From assembly GCA_948474755.1 (NCBI GenBank), contig CAOLHI010000155.1:434001-498000 (forward strand): a stretch of 64,000 nt of DNA, written 5' to 3'. The notes under the pieces are model-generated. The model was not told the DNA's origin. It worked only from the letters and a program-made list of their open reading frames with translations, and did not search any database. The stretch comes from Ctenosaura bakeri (taxonomy: Eukaryota > Chordata > Lepidosauria > Squamata > Iguanidae). The position numbers and the translations under genes are program-made. Of this stretch, positions 46,977-57,916 are shown piece after piece. Positions within the stretch are counted from its first letter, which is position 1. The number at the start of each line of letters is the position of its first letter.

Positions 46977-48573
46977 GCCAAATGCTGGCCATATCCAAAC
47001 TGAAAAGGGCTTTGATAAGCTGTTTCAACCTAGAGTACCTGGAGTTGAGCCACCATCAAACTGTCAAACACTTTGGCCATACAGGAAAATTTTTGTACAG
47101 GTGATTGTTTTTAATAATCTTCTGGGACCAATGAATACTTCTTTGAAAGAGTACTTCATCTTTGGTCACTTCAAGGTGACCAAACAGTTTTCTTCAGTGA
47201 GGCATTAATCATACCCTGGACCCTTTTGATTCACTGTAAAAAGGACAGATATGAACAAGGTGATGCTCTTGATACTTCTTTTGGAACTGTGTTTATGATG
47301 CTATCTTGATCAGAGTGAATGAAAGCAAGTTGTCCCAGCATATCTTTTAAGGTCCCAGCATATCTTTCCTAGGATCTAGCTTGCACATGAACACAAATCT
47401 TCATTCCTGTATTTGATTCCTGTGTGCTCCACATTCTCCTTGAGTCAGAAATAACACTGTTCTTTCCTTGACGACTATTTCCAAATATTATTTGGGAAAG
47501 TACTACCTTCCAATCAAGGCAAGAAAAAGGAACTTCAATAATTGTTTCCTGCTGTACACTTAAAATATTCTCACCCAAAGTATTCAGGCCTTTGATGAAT
47601 AAGCTGAACAAAACACTTTTAAATAGGGTGTGCATTAATATTGCCATGTGTGAGTGTTTGTATTTTCGAAAAACCGATCTGAGCTTTAAAGTGATTTTGT
47701 TGTAGTTATTTCTCATACTCAAAGATCTGGTATGAACCTCAAGAAACCCTCTGCAAAACTCAAGTCAATGATTTCTCACATTGTAATAAGGTGTGTGAAG
47801 ACATCATTTCTTCCTTCATTTAATACACCATCTCTCAAAACATGCTGCTGTTTTCTAGTCTCTGCATAATATTTGTTCCTCCAAACAATGCATTTCTTAG
47901 ATGTAATGAAAATGACCAGTTACTCTTAACTTTACAGATGTGTTAGCATTTTTAAAAAAAGTTTTGCATTGAAATTTTAGTATATCACCAGTGGGAGAGA
48001 AAGTGCAGGTAGTTTGGTCAGGATAGCATTTCTTCTAATGCAACGGGATTTTGGTTCCATTTTACCTATTGATGGGAAGTGACTGGGCTATTCCCTCCTG
48101 CTAGCCACTGCCAGTTTGATGTGATACAGTATATATATTTCATAGCAGAGCAGCAGGAATTGCTTGGAAAGGTCTGGAGGAAAATTTCTAAAGTCAGAAG
48201 CTGGCATGAACAGTGGATGGAGTGTGTGTTTAGAGGGAGAATCAAATGTTAAGTGCCTAGAACTATTTCTGAAATATCTGGGCCAGTGTGGCTAGATCTA
48301 TTCACATTTCTGAAAAATTTGACTGCTGGCCAGTAGGCAAGAGAACTGTGTGATATGAGGGGAGGGGAGGGTGGAATATTTTTCTAGCTTTGGTGTGTTC
48401 TAGCAAGACTACATACCCTTCTTCAACAAGTAAGCTTGCAGCAACTGTCCAGCTGTTGTTTAAATATATATGTATATATATATATTGCTTGCAACAGAAA
48501 CATTCACAACTGCAATCTCCCTAACAGAATTATTTTCGACATGCACAAGCCATTAAGAAATAATCTGTCCTTT
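46977..48573. other. Non-coding DNA; one 117-codon reverse frame
   Basis: No repeat recognised. On the reverse strand 47722-47369 stays open for 117 codons and related frames continue to about 47000. No domain known to me is visible, and an unrecognised decayed transposon or retrocopy is possible. A (TA)n-like tract lies at 48463-48486. Confidence 0.35.
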
Positions 48574-48660
48574 CAGAAATAAAGGGACACACTATTAGAA
48601 ATAAAGGGACACAGAAATAAAGGGACACACAGAAATAAAGGGACACAGAAATAAAGGTAC
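48574..48660. repeat. Minisatellite, 16/18-bp unit AGAAATAAAGGGACAC(AC)
   Basis: Five units: 48575-48592, 48597-48612, 48613-48630, 48631-48646, and a shortened 48647-48660. Longer (18 bp, with extra AC) and shorter (16 bp) forms alternate, suggesting that a pair of units was duplicated. Confidence 0.92.
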
Positions 48661-49216
48661 AGAATGTGCCTTGTGGGAAAAGTTCTCTCCCTGTTCCTTT
48701 GAAATGCAGTCTGTCAGGCTGAATCATGTCCAAACTGTACTCTTTGCAAAATGGCTGATTGCAATTCTAGCTGGGGATGTCTCATTCTTTCCCAATTCTC
48801 TTCTTTTCCTTTACCCCCCACACTACCCCTGGCTGCTGTTGCCATGATCACTTCTGCTTGCACGTGCCTTCTCCCATGTGGCTGTTTTTATGAACGTGTT
48901 CAGCTGTTTCCATGGATACCCCCATCTGGAACATGTTTGGCTTCCTTTCAAAAAGGAAGCACCTTCACCTGTCTCAGGAGACAATGTAATGTCATTGACT
49001 AGAGGCAATCATTTTAATAAAGAGAGGAAAAACACAGTTCTAAAATCTGCAGACACTCCTCTGTCTCACATTCATGCATGAAAAAATGGAGAGAGAAAAT
49101 ACCTAGTATTCAAGAACCAGTCTCTCATTTAGTGTTTCTCAAGGCAGTTCCCAAATGATAATGTCTAGTTCACATATATGGCTGCATGTACTGAATCAAA
49201 AACCTGTCCCAAGAAA
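48661..49216. other. Non-coding DNA, nothing recognised
   Basis: No assigned element. Confidence 0.4.
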
Positions 49217-49275
49217 GACTCAGTAGTAGAGTAATTTTTTGGCATGCCTAGGACCAGGTTTGATCCATGGGACCT
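49217..49275 (+). mobile_element. tRNA-Ala-like SINE head fragment
   Basis: A-box-like GACTCAGTAGTAGAGTAA and B-box-like GGTTTGATCC surround TTTTTTGGCATGCCTAGGAC, a degraded anticodon arm. Same SINE group as at 17.7 kb. Not a functional tRNA: the acceptor stem is absent. Confidence 0.55.
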
Positions 49276-49472
49276 ACAAGTAACCCTGGTTTTGCATGTT
49301 TTCTTTCATCCACAAGAATACAATTGCAGTGTCCTCTGGAGAATATTTATTAAGAGTTCTGCCATACCCACATTCATTGTAATTCCACCTCTCTTCCATT
49401 CCTCCATGTCTATCCCTCTGCCACTTTTACTGAATTTCTACTAGAATAAGCCTTTCAAAATACAAACTCTTA

Positions 49473-49650
49473 GACCATTTCCACATTGCACTGTTATAGT
49501 GCTATTATCCCATTTTCAACATTCTATGGAATTCTGAGATTTGTAGGGTGGGGCATTCAGAATTTACAGCCAGAGAGCTTTTTGGCTTCAGTAAGCTACA
49601 AACCCCAGAATTCCACAGGAAATTGAAAATGGAACAATGAAATAAGCCAC
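49473..49650. mobile_element. Decayed copy of the 180-bp palindromic MITE
   Basis: GACCATTTCCACATTGCACT followed by GTTATAGTGCTATTATCCCA and TTTTCAACATTCTATGGAAT aligns with the left arm of the 180-bp family. The right arm (AAACCCCAGAATTCCACAGG) is recognisable but loses the terminus after about 49640. The oldest or most damaged member in the window. Confidence 0.75.
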
Positions 49651-49782
49651 AAGAGCTGGTCTGCACAAGCTCTTTGTATGCTGAGTTAACTAGATTGCTA
49701 GTGTGGCTTGGTAGAAGGCAGAGGGCAATTTTGGAAGGGTTGGTGGGAATATTTTCAAACTTCAGGACTACCTGTACACTAT

Positions 49783-50231
49783 GGCCATTTCCGCACGGGG
49801 CGAGGGAATCGCCCCGTGCCGCTACTTACCGGATCTTCTGGCAGTCCGGTCCGGGGTGAGGGGGAGCAGTGCGTGGTTGTTGCTCCACACTGCTCCAGCA
49901 TCCAAAATGGCGGCTTCTGGTTGGTCATGGGTCTTGACCAAGCAGTGAAGCTTGCCAGCCTAAAGCCCGCCCTCAGCAGATTGCAGGCTCGCATTGGTGC
50001 GAGCCTGCAAATCTGCACAAGAGAGCAGGCTCATAGTGGCATGCTCCATGCTTTTGAAAGACCGGAAAAATCAGGTCTTTCAAAAGCACGCTGGAGGACC
50101 ACTTGGGGTCGTTCCGGAGCAACTGAGGTGCGGATCTATGATAAGTAGTCCGAACCTAGTCGGCTCCAAGGTGCAGACGTCCTCCTGAAGGACGCACTGC
50201 ACCGTTTTAAATACCCCATGTGGAAATAACC
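49783..50231. mobile_element. GC-rich MITE, 449 bp, TSD TAT
   Basis: Left end GGCCATTTCCGCACGGGG, right end CCCATGTGGAAATAACC; TAT flanks both sides (49780-49782, 50232-50234). The interior holds several hairpins: GGGGCGAGGGAATCGCCCC near the left end, CAGATTGCAGGCTCGCA paired with TGCGAGCCTGCAAATCTG (49977-50015), and a perfect 14-bp stem GCTTTTGAAAGACC (50050-50063) with GGTCTTTCAAAAGC (50074-50087). CpG and GC content stand out against the surroundings. The 146-codon frame inside reads through these repeats and is not taken as a gene. Confidence 0.87.
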
Positions 50232-50234
50232 TAT

Positions 50235-50580
50235 GTTAGGCTGCAAAATGCCTAGATTTGTTTCATTTCAGTGTTGGTGGTTGAAGGACATTAATGGGGC
50301 CTTCAATTATTGAAAGCAGAAAAACTATGTTCCTGAAAGTGTCAAGAACTGGGAAAACACACCCACATTGCTGAGCATCAAATTCCCACAACCTTGCTCA
50401 TTTGAATTAATATCTCCCCACCCTAAAGCAACTGTTCTCTATTAAGCAGCTATTTTTGTTTTGCAAATACTGTTTACCATTTTAGATTACCAGAGAGCCT
50501 ACTTATCTCCCACATAAATATCCTGAGATTCTAGGACTTAAAAATGCTTACATGGAGTTCCAATGTCAATTCTCCCAATC
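50235..50580. other. Non-coding DNA, nothing recognised
   Basis: No assigned element. Confidence 0.4.
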
Positions 50581-50589
50581 TGTTTTCAA

Positions 50590-50878
50590 CCGTCATCATA
50601 AACTGGGCACCCAGACGGCCAGAAGGTGATACTGGAATCCCAGACAGAATCCAGATTAGCTAACAAGTGGAAAGAACCATCAGTTTCTCAATTTGAGATG
50701 AGATGAAGAACCACACTTGTTTCAATTTATGAAAGTCTATCTTTATATATGCTGTATATGTAATCATGTAATTATTGTATATATTTTGATTCCAACACGT
50801 TCAATAAATTCCCCCTTTTAGACTGTTCTGTGTGAATGTGGGTTATTGACTCCAATCTGCCTAAGAGGCACTACCACA
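50590..50878 (+). mobile_element. Possible 3' part of an LTR
   Basis: AATAAA at 50803-50808 is followed by a T-rich patch, GTGTGAATGTGGGTTATTGA, and an end in CACTACCACA, the arrangement of R-U5 in retroviral-type LTRs. Upstream boundary not found. Tentative. Confidence 0.35.
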
Positions 50879-50879
50879 A

Positions 50880-53060
50880 AGAACATTATGAAGGTCAACC
50901 TTCCATATTGATATCTCTAATCCAAAACACTATTTGCTACATATTAATGTGCAAAGTTTAACTTACAGGTATTATAATATTTAAACAGCCTGCAAATATA
51001 CATTAAACAGAAGGACACATGATATCAGTAAGCATCAGTGGAATTTACATCAGGAAGATTTCAGTTCTCCATATAAAAAGCAATTCATTCTGTTGTTGTG
51101 GTGTTAAGTTTGTGCATATTCATGTTTGCACTGCTGATGTAAGCAAACCAAAGGTAACTCAAACTGCACCAACAGATCAATATTCTCCAGTGTTACCAAC
51201 CATCCTATTAGTTTTTCATATAATTAGATCATTTTTACCTGTTTGACAAGTTTGCTTACTACAAATATTATTGTAAAATTAATAAGCCTAGGATTATTAT
51301 TTCTGGAGTAACTAGGAACTTTCCAGTTATGCACTGGAGACTGCTTAGAAGTCAATGTAGACCCACAAGAAAACTAAGCATACTTAATATATATATTTTT
51401 GCAGAATGCTTATATTGTATATATGACAAAAGCAAAAAACTTATCTAGGAAAGCAGATCCTTCTATCTTGTTCAAGTACAGTAAGCTTTGCTAATATATT
51501 AATGTTTTTAATTTTCAAAAGTCATATTCAGACATCTCTTACTGCCAAACTGAGAGTGTACAAGCATTTAATGCACTTATAGTAGGTCCCTTGTATTTAT
51601 GTGATGGGTATACTCAATTTCACTTATCCACACTGAAATGTGGTCCAAAGTATTTTGTTCCAGTCTCTTTTTTGACCACAAACTGTTGTTAATTTTTATG
51701 GTTTTACCAGTTGTGTGCTGGCTTTGGATAACAAATGATTGCTACAAAATCTTCTATTAGATTCTAAAGCTATGTCAAATTTCAAGACTTCCTCATTGCA
51801 CACTGCATACTCATCTCAATACCTAAATCATTCATCTTATTGAAGAAAAAAAAGTATGTCAGTGGAAAGAGAACACAGAAGAGCCCACCTACTTTCCTAT
51901 GGAAGAAAATTTCACTGTGTGAGAACATCCACCAAGAAAACTCTCTTCTACTTCCTCACGAAATGTGTATGTCATGATGGTAGGACTGACAGAAAGTACT
52001 CCCTAAAGATCTCAAAAACCTGGGCAAGCTCACATTGTAAGACACAAACTTTAAGCTTATCTGGACCCAAGCTATATAGGGCTTCATTGCTCATAATGTA
52101 CCCATAGCTTATGGGTAAGAAGCTGATGGATCTTAGTGCACAGGTTGTAATTTCATCTCTCCTCCCTGTTGAAGGACATGGCCCACAAAGGGAGAGAAGA
52201 GTAGTGGTGGTGAACAATGGCTCTGCAGATGGTGCTGCCAGGAATGATTTGGCTTCTTGGACCATAGTCTGCATTTGCACAAAGATGATCTTCTGGCAGA
52301 GGATGGGGTACACTTTCCAGCTACTGGTAGGAATGTTTTTGCTAAGAGTCTCATAAATCTCATCGGGAGGGCTTTAAATTGAGTTCTAGAGGTGGGGAAA
52401 GAAAGAGTAGTATTCAGGGCAGGAGTTCAGCAAGTGTTGGGGAGAATAGCCCAAATGTTATAGAAAAGGGGGTGGGAAAGTGTGGGATCATCTTGGTTGC
52501 CACCATAAGCGCAGGTTTTTTCATGAGGTGTTTCAAGTGATGCTGGCTATTTTTCAAGGAGTAAAGGTCTTTCAATCTTTGCAGGAGGGTGGCTTCAGAG
52601 GCTTGAGGGGCCACAAGCTTGGGCCACACTTTGCCCACCCTGATGTAAAGGAACACCATTCCTTACATATGTTAGCCTTAGCTTTTCTCTATCTTTATTT
52701 TCTTACCACAGGGGCAGTAATTTTGCTCACATTCAGGAAAGTGTTGGCTCTTGAGGGTTTATTTTCCCCTCCCCATAACTCCCATGATACATTTCTGCTG
52801 AACATGCACACTGTGGCTTCTTGAAGTCCAAAACACCAGAAGTGCCAAGGGCATCCATTACTTTCCTAGCACTTTCAGCATAAAATGCTTCCACTGCTTT
52901 ATCAATAATAGTAATCATAAAAACTCCTAAATAGCTGTTAAAACAAAATTCACAGCGTCTGTGAGATTTTATGGAGGCTTTTACGTTCACAGTTAGGTGC
53001 AGAGGTATTCAAGTTACACAGAGCTCTTCCTCAAATTATAGATAGCTGCATGCCTGTATA
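50880..53060. other. Non-coding DNA with reverse-strand frames of unknown origin
   Basis: On the reverse strand from about 52990 down to 51970 several open frames follow one another (for example 52990-52733, 52659-52414, 52313-51972). One holds LGPDKLKVCVLQCELAQVF, loosely like the GPD...VL..C...LA..F segment of non-LTR reverse transcriptases. No catalytic motif could be read, so a decayed LINE is only a guess. Confidence 0.3.
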
Positions 53061-53065
53061 TATAA

Positions 53066-53142
53066 GTGTGTGGTGTGTGTGTGTGCACCACACACACATG
53101 CATACACACATATATATACACACACATTATATATAATGTATT
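53066..53142. repeat. (TG)n-(CA)n-(TA)n compound repeat with inverted halves
   Basis: GTGTGTGGTGTGTGTGTGTG is followed by CACCACACACACATGC and CA/TA runs. The adjacent complementary halves can fold into a hairpin. Confidence 0.85.
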
Positions 53143-53955
53143 TGTATATCTATGTATAACTATAGGTATATACATGCATATATGTTACTTAACTGGGGAT
53201 ATTTTTGCAAGAAAATATATGGTGTTGAGACTTGGCTGCTTGCAGTTTGTTTCAGTCTCTAAATGGTAATGGAAGAATCCTTTGAAGACTAATTAGGTTA
53301 GAAAGTGTGCCTTCTCTGTGTCAGGTTATACAGAGGCATTCTGAGACCAACTTATGAAAGAGATTGATTCTAGCCACACTTTTCCCAGGCAAAACAGACA
53401 GCAGCTGCCAGCAGTAGAACTAACAGCAGTACCTTTCAGCAACTGCCACGGCCGAGACAGTCAAAGCCAGAAGAATATTCTGAAGTTAGTGAAATGGGAA
53501 AAGGATTTTTCGAAACATAGGAGCATAAGGTAAAGATTTTCTAAAGTACTCCTCCTGGCCAAGGGCTTAATCCCAATCAGTTTAGGTCAACAGAACAATT
53601 TATTTTCAGCTTGAAAGGAAAATCTGAAATATCATGTTTTAAGGACATAATTTAATGCTACAAGCACTGGTACGATTTGTTCCTACCTTCTTCCTGGTTA
53701 GCTGTGATGCCACAGGTTCCACATTGTGCACACAGAACCACCACTCAAACTTCCTCATCTAATTAAACAGCATTAATTAAAGGGAACACATCACTATGGG
53801 TCAGCATGAAAGGCAACAAAGGGTTGCAAATAGACTTACAATGCAATCGATGTCCATGTCAGGCAATTTGGGATAGCAAAGACCTCCAAAAGGCTTTTTT
53901 CAGACTAAAGACTGGGGATTAAAATGGCAAATATACTTCCATGTAAGCAAGTGTA
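53143..53955. other. Non-coding DNA, nothing recognised
   Basis: No assigned element. Confidence 0.4.
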
Positions 53956-53959
53956 TCAT

Positions 53960-54430
53960 GATGGATGCTGAAATTAAATAAAAAACCCACCTAATTTTTT
54001 GTGTACTGTGATGGGTCTGAGCTTGTGGTGACTGAGCAAGAAGAAAGCTTTGGGGCATCACGCCTTCCAGCAACACACAGATGAAAACCTGGACACGTGT
54101 GGCCAAGCAATATCAGAATATGGTTAAGATGGCAAAAGTTATTAATGAAGAAGAATGCATAAAATAGGAGAGCCTGCAGCAGTTTGCTTTTGCCTCAGCT
54201 TACTCACAAGGGTTCTCTCTTTTCTCCCATTGTTTAATCGAGTGCAAACTGTTTTGCACTTTGAACTCAGTTTATAGCTACTGAAATAAGTTGACAAGAA
54301 AAAAGGGAAAAGTGGGAAGAAAAAGAAATCAGGAGATTTTGAAATCAGGTGAAAAAGTGGGACGATAGAGGATTAATTCAAACAGTCCCTGGTAAATTTG
54401 GACAGTTGGAAAGCATGGAGTTATTATGAA
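53960..54430 (+). repeat. Unassigned interspersed repeat 'R', copy A (longest)
   Basis: Blocks in order: GTGTGGCCAAGCAATATCAG, TTAAGATGGCAAAAGTTATT, AATGAAGAAGAATGC, CTGCAGCAGTTTGCTTTTGC, GAGTGCAAACTG, TTTGAACTCAGTTTATAGCT, AAAAGTGGGACGATAGAGGA, AACAGTCCCTGGTAAATTTG. The same order appears in copies B (63.24 kb), C (25.88 kb) and D (33.06 kb). No terminal repeats, poly(A) tail or tRNA-like head identified, so the class is unknown. Confidence 0.68.
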
Positions 54431-54559
54431 CTGCATTCAGTGAAAACATAACACCAGCACATAACACATGCAACAGTGGTAGAAAGTGTGAAGTCCAGGT
54501 TGGATATCATTAAGAATGAATTTAAAATGAAGCTATCAATATTATAATGCACTTATACA

Positions 54560-54890
54560 AAAGTAGTCTGCAGCCACACTTTGAATACTGTATATAGTTC
54601 TGGCCACCACATCTCAAAATGGACATTAGATATAGAAAGGATACACACAAAAAAAGACAAAAAAAATCAAGGGATGCAGCAACTACTCTATGAGGAATAT
54701 TTACAATATATTTGTGAAGAGGGGTTACATTAGAAAAAAAAGAGGATATAATGGAAGTGTATAGAATTATTCATGGTAAGAGGACAGTTGATTGGGGGGT
54801 GGGGAATCTCTCCCTCTCAAACTATTAGTACAATGAAGGGAATGATAGGAGATTCTGGAATATAAAAAGGAAATACATCATTTAACTATA
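54560..54890 (+). mobile_element. CR1-like LINE fragment (end of RT ORF)
   Basis: CACACTTTGAATACTGTATA then TAGTTCTGGCCACCACATCT matches the CR1-group block encoding PHLEYCVQFWAP. CTCTATGAGGAA corresponds to the (S/P)YEER segment, and later text gives the K-R-G-D-hinge. Stops and frameshifts abound. The L3 group is an alternative. Confidence 0.75.
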
Positions 54891-55116
54891 ACAATCAAAC
54901 TGCAATCATTTCTTGGGGGTGTTAGTCTGTTACAAAGTCTTACATTTATTATGGTATAAGCCTGTGGAATATAGTCCCTCTTCAGAATTAGTCACTTATA
55001 TGCAAAGAAGGAGACTGCAGGCCACAAAAATGTATGCTATAATATACTTCTTAACATCTCTGCATTGTCACTGGTCCCTTTGTGAATAACCAGCTAATTC
55101 TCTGTCATCCCCACAG

Positions 55117-56024
55117 TGTTATCTCACTGGTAAACTCTGTCCCGGGGTCTACAATTTTGATATTCAAATATGATTCCATGTGCCTGAGAGGCTGCCTGGA
55201 TGGGAACGTAGGCAACAACAGTCAAACAATCGAAAACCAGGTCAAGCCAGTAAAATCCCCCGTCACATAGCCCCAGGAGACTTCAAGATGATTCTATGAT
55301 TCTATGAAACCCACAGTAGACTCTGAGAAGCCAACTTGAGGGGATTAGCGTGTTTGCCCCAAGTTGAGCAAAATCCTATCAGGCAAGGACCATTTATATG
55401 AAGTCACACCACAACCCAATGCAGCCGAAGATCCTGAGATTTGGGCAACACCTTGTAATCTCATCACGCAAAGAAAGTTACCACTGTGGAGCTTCTTTCT
55501 CATTGCAACACCCATTGTTCTCCCCGGGAAAGGATTAGCCCTCCAGGTACTTTTTCCCCTACAAATAGTCCCAGTTTTTGAGAGTTTCTTTGGATCACTC
55601 CTGGTCATCCCAGCAGATCATTTCTCCATCCGTTGAGTAATACCCTCAGCCCTCCCTGTGCTGAGCCCCACTTCTCCACTTTTTTCCCGGACCAAGGACT
55701 TCAGGAAAAGGTGCAGTATCACCCCAGCTACAACCCCTTCAATATTCCCCTATCCAGTTTCCTCTCTTTTGTTTCTTAATAGGTCTTGAGTGAGTGTGTG
55801 AGTGATTGCGTTGGTGTGTGAGACTTTCATTCAATAAAATCATTTATTGGACATTTCTGTTTGGTTTTTGGCTTGGCCTGACCCCGTAAAAACTGGGTAA
55901 AAAGACCCCGCTAGGTTACCCTGCCTCTAACATTGCTATTGCTCATGCTCTGGTTAGTTTCCATTCCCCATCACGTGGAGCACATTGAGGTGTCCCCCAA
56001 GGGACCCCAGAAGTCAGGGTAACA
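55117..56024 (+). mobile_element. Solo LTR, second copy of the 26-kb family
   Basis: Aligns end to end with 26113-26988: CCCGGGGTCTACAATTTTGA, AACCAGGTCAAGCCAGTAAA, CACATAGCCCCAGGAGAC, CCCCAAGTTGAGCAAA, TTGTTCTCCCCGGGAAAGGA, GGCTTGGCCTGACCCCGTAA, AGGTGTCCCCCAAGGGACC and the end GGGTAACA. AATAAA at 55833-55838. The start TGTTATCTCACTGG is diverged and no target duplication matches (ACAG against ATGG). A GATTCTATGATTCTATGA tract at 55289-55306 replaces part of the sequence found in the other copy. Confidence 0.85.
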
Positions 56025-57670
56025 ATGGGATTTAATGATGATGACCAACCATGAGAGCAATCTCAATTGGTCAAGATGGCCAAGGGTTAGCTCAGATAAC
56101 ACCAGACCATCTGAAGCTGTGCTGAATCCAAACCCTTTTCAACCTAGGGACATTTAGAAATGATTTAGTCCTATTCTCACTCTGGCCTAACCTCACTGTC
56201 TCTGGGCAGTAGGTGGTCTGAATCTGACATTTTGTGACTGTGGATAACACAGCAGCTTCAGCCAATCACACTTGAGTTCCTCTGGAATCAATGGTTCACA
56301 TTAATTGTGATTAATTTATGCCACATTGATTGAACTGATGAAGTGGATCCCAACACCCAATGCATTTGCCACCAACACAAATGAGGTATGCTATGATGGA
56401 AGCATGGATTGGCTAAAAGAGAATTCAATACGTTAATGGAGAATAAGACTATGTACTTCCTCCATGAACATCAAAAGTGCAAAACTTTCAAGGCCAAAAT
56501 ATGAGACCTAAGAACAACCCCTAGTGATGTCATTAAGTAATTAGTGAAGTCTAAGCCACAGCTTCTCAAAGCATGTGATTCAAATAAAAGAAGTGGTAAG
56601 ACAGTTAAAAGACAATGAAATTATCACACATCTCTTTGGCTGAAAATTAATTTTTCAAACTCAGCTATGAATTTTTAAAAAAACAAACTTTTTTGAGCTC
56701 TGTGTTTAATACTTTCACAAGCACTGCTTTTAAAACACATGGGAATTGTACTCTAAATGGAGGTAGTTTTCTAAGGTTTGGTTGAACAGAAAAGAAAGTT
56801 TTTTTCCCATCTCTGTTTTGAACACTTTTATAAGTCATAAGTTTAACACAAAGCCTTGAGTTACAGTCCAAACAATCAAACAGACGTTTCCAGGAGAAAA
56901 GACCAATTTCCAAAAGATGCCTTTAAAGGGCTGAAGGCTGAGACAGCATGTGTATCAGTAGCAGATGCAGGGGAACAACAGTGCAGGATAACTGTGGCTT
57001 TCACTTCCTATTGCCAACTTTCTATACCATTATACGAAGCTGTTGTAAGTGAACAGAACCAACAAATTACAATTAACAAAGTTATCAATTAAGTTAAACA
57101 TTCTAAAATTCATTCTTTTCATACACAAAACTTGGGGTCTTCTGCAAGCAGAATGTTCAAAACCTTTACACTTACCTTTTTAAAAAGTTTTTATTTCTGA
57201 CTTTTAGCCATACATGGACTGCAATTACAACCCTGTCCCTGTTTACAGCAAAGTTCAATAGTCAATCACCATGTCAGTCAGAGTTCATGTTCTGTTATTT
57301 CACAACTTTAGATGGGATGATGGTGGACCTCATGCAGAGAGATGATCCAAAGTACACTTAATGAATAGGAATGAGAGTTCCATCAAGGTATCCTTTTTTA
57401 ATTTCCCTTCTGTTTAGCTGAGCATAGGAGGTTAATTTTTTCTGCTAAAGCGAGCCCCTAGAATCTATCTTAACCACCTCCTAACTGATAGACCCTCCAC
57501 TGATTTCCAGCCTTTGATATCTCAGTTAAAGCAACACCTAACATTATAGATATTAATTGTTTGTGGTAGACCTGTATTATCTGCATCAAAAACAAACAGA
57601 ATTAATAAAATGTCTCTGAATTGCTTCTTCTACCTTATCATCTGATTGATGTAAAAAAAGGGTTTTACTA
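56025..57670. other. Non-coding DNA, nothing recognised
   Basis: AT-rich, no repeat assigned. Confidence 0.4.
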
Positions 57671-57673
57671 AGG

Positions 57674-57916
57674 CTAAATACCCTTAAGGCACCAGAGCCT
57701 GACTCATCTTGGAAGCTAAGCATGGTCAGCCCTGTTTAGTACTTGGATGGGAGACCACCAACAAATATCAGGTACTGTAGGCTATATGTCAGAAGAAAGA
57801 ACTGGCAAAACCACCTCTAAGTATTCTTTGCCTAAGAAAACCCTATCAAATTCATAGGGCAACCATAAATCAACAGGTGAATCAAAGGCATGCACACACA
57901 CACACACACACACAAG
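57674..57916 (+). mobile_element. 5S-rRNA-derived SINE, near full length
   Basis: The head (57674-57782) follows 5S rRNA: CTCATCTTGGAAGCTAAGCA (A-box region), CCCTGTTTAGTACTTGGATG then GGAGACCACC (C box), and TCAGGTACTGTAGGC at the 5S 3' end. The tail has GGCAAAACCACCTCTAAGTA, TTTGCCTAAGAAAACCCTAT, GGGCAACCATAAATCAACAG and a (CA)n end, matching the Bov-B-like tail of the tRNA-headed SINEs. The internal promoter is largely kept, but the 5' 20 bases of 5S are degraded. Not a functional 5S gene. Confidence 0.9.

Noticed and set aside
48574..48660. Direct repeats resembling a CRISPR array
   Set aside because: Units are contiguous with no unique spacers of constant length, and the sequence is clearly vertebrate nuclear DNA.
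49708..50148. 146-codon open frame on +
   Set aside because: It lies almost wholly within the GC-rich MITE and reads through its hairpins; no domain is visible.
57674..57782. Possible 5S rRNA gene
   Set aside because: The 5' end is degraded, and it is fused to a SINE tail with a (CA)n end.
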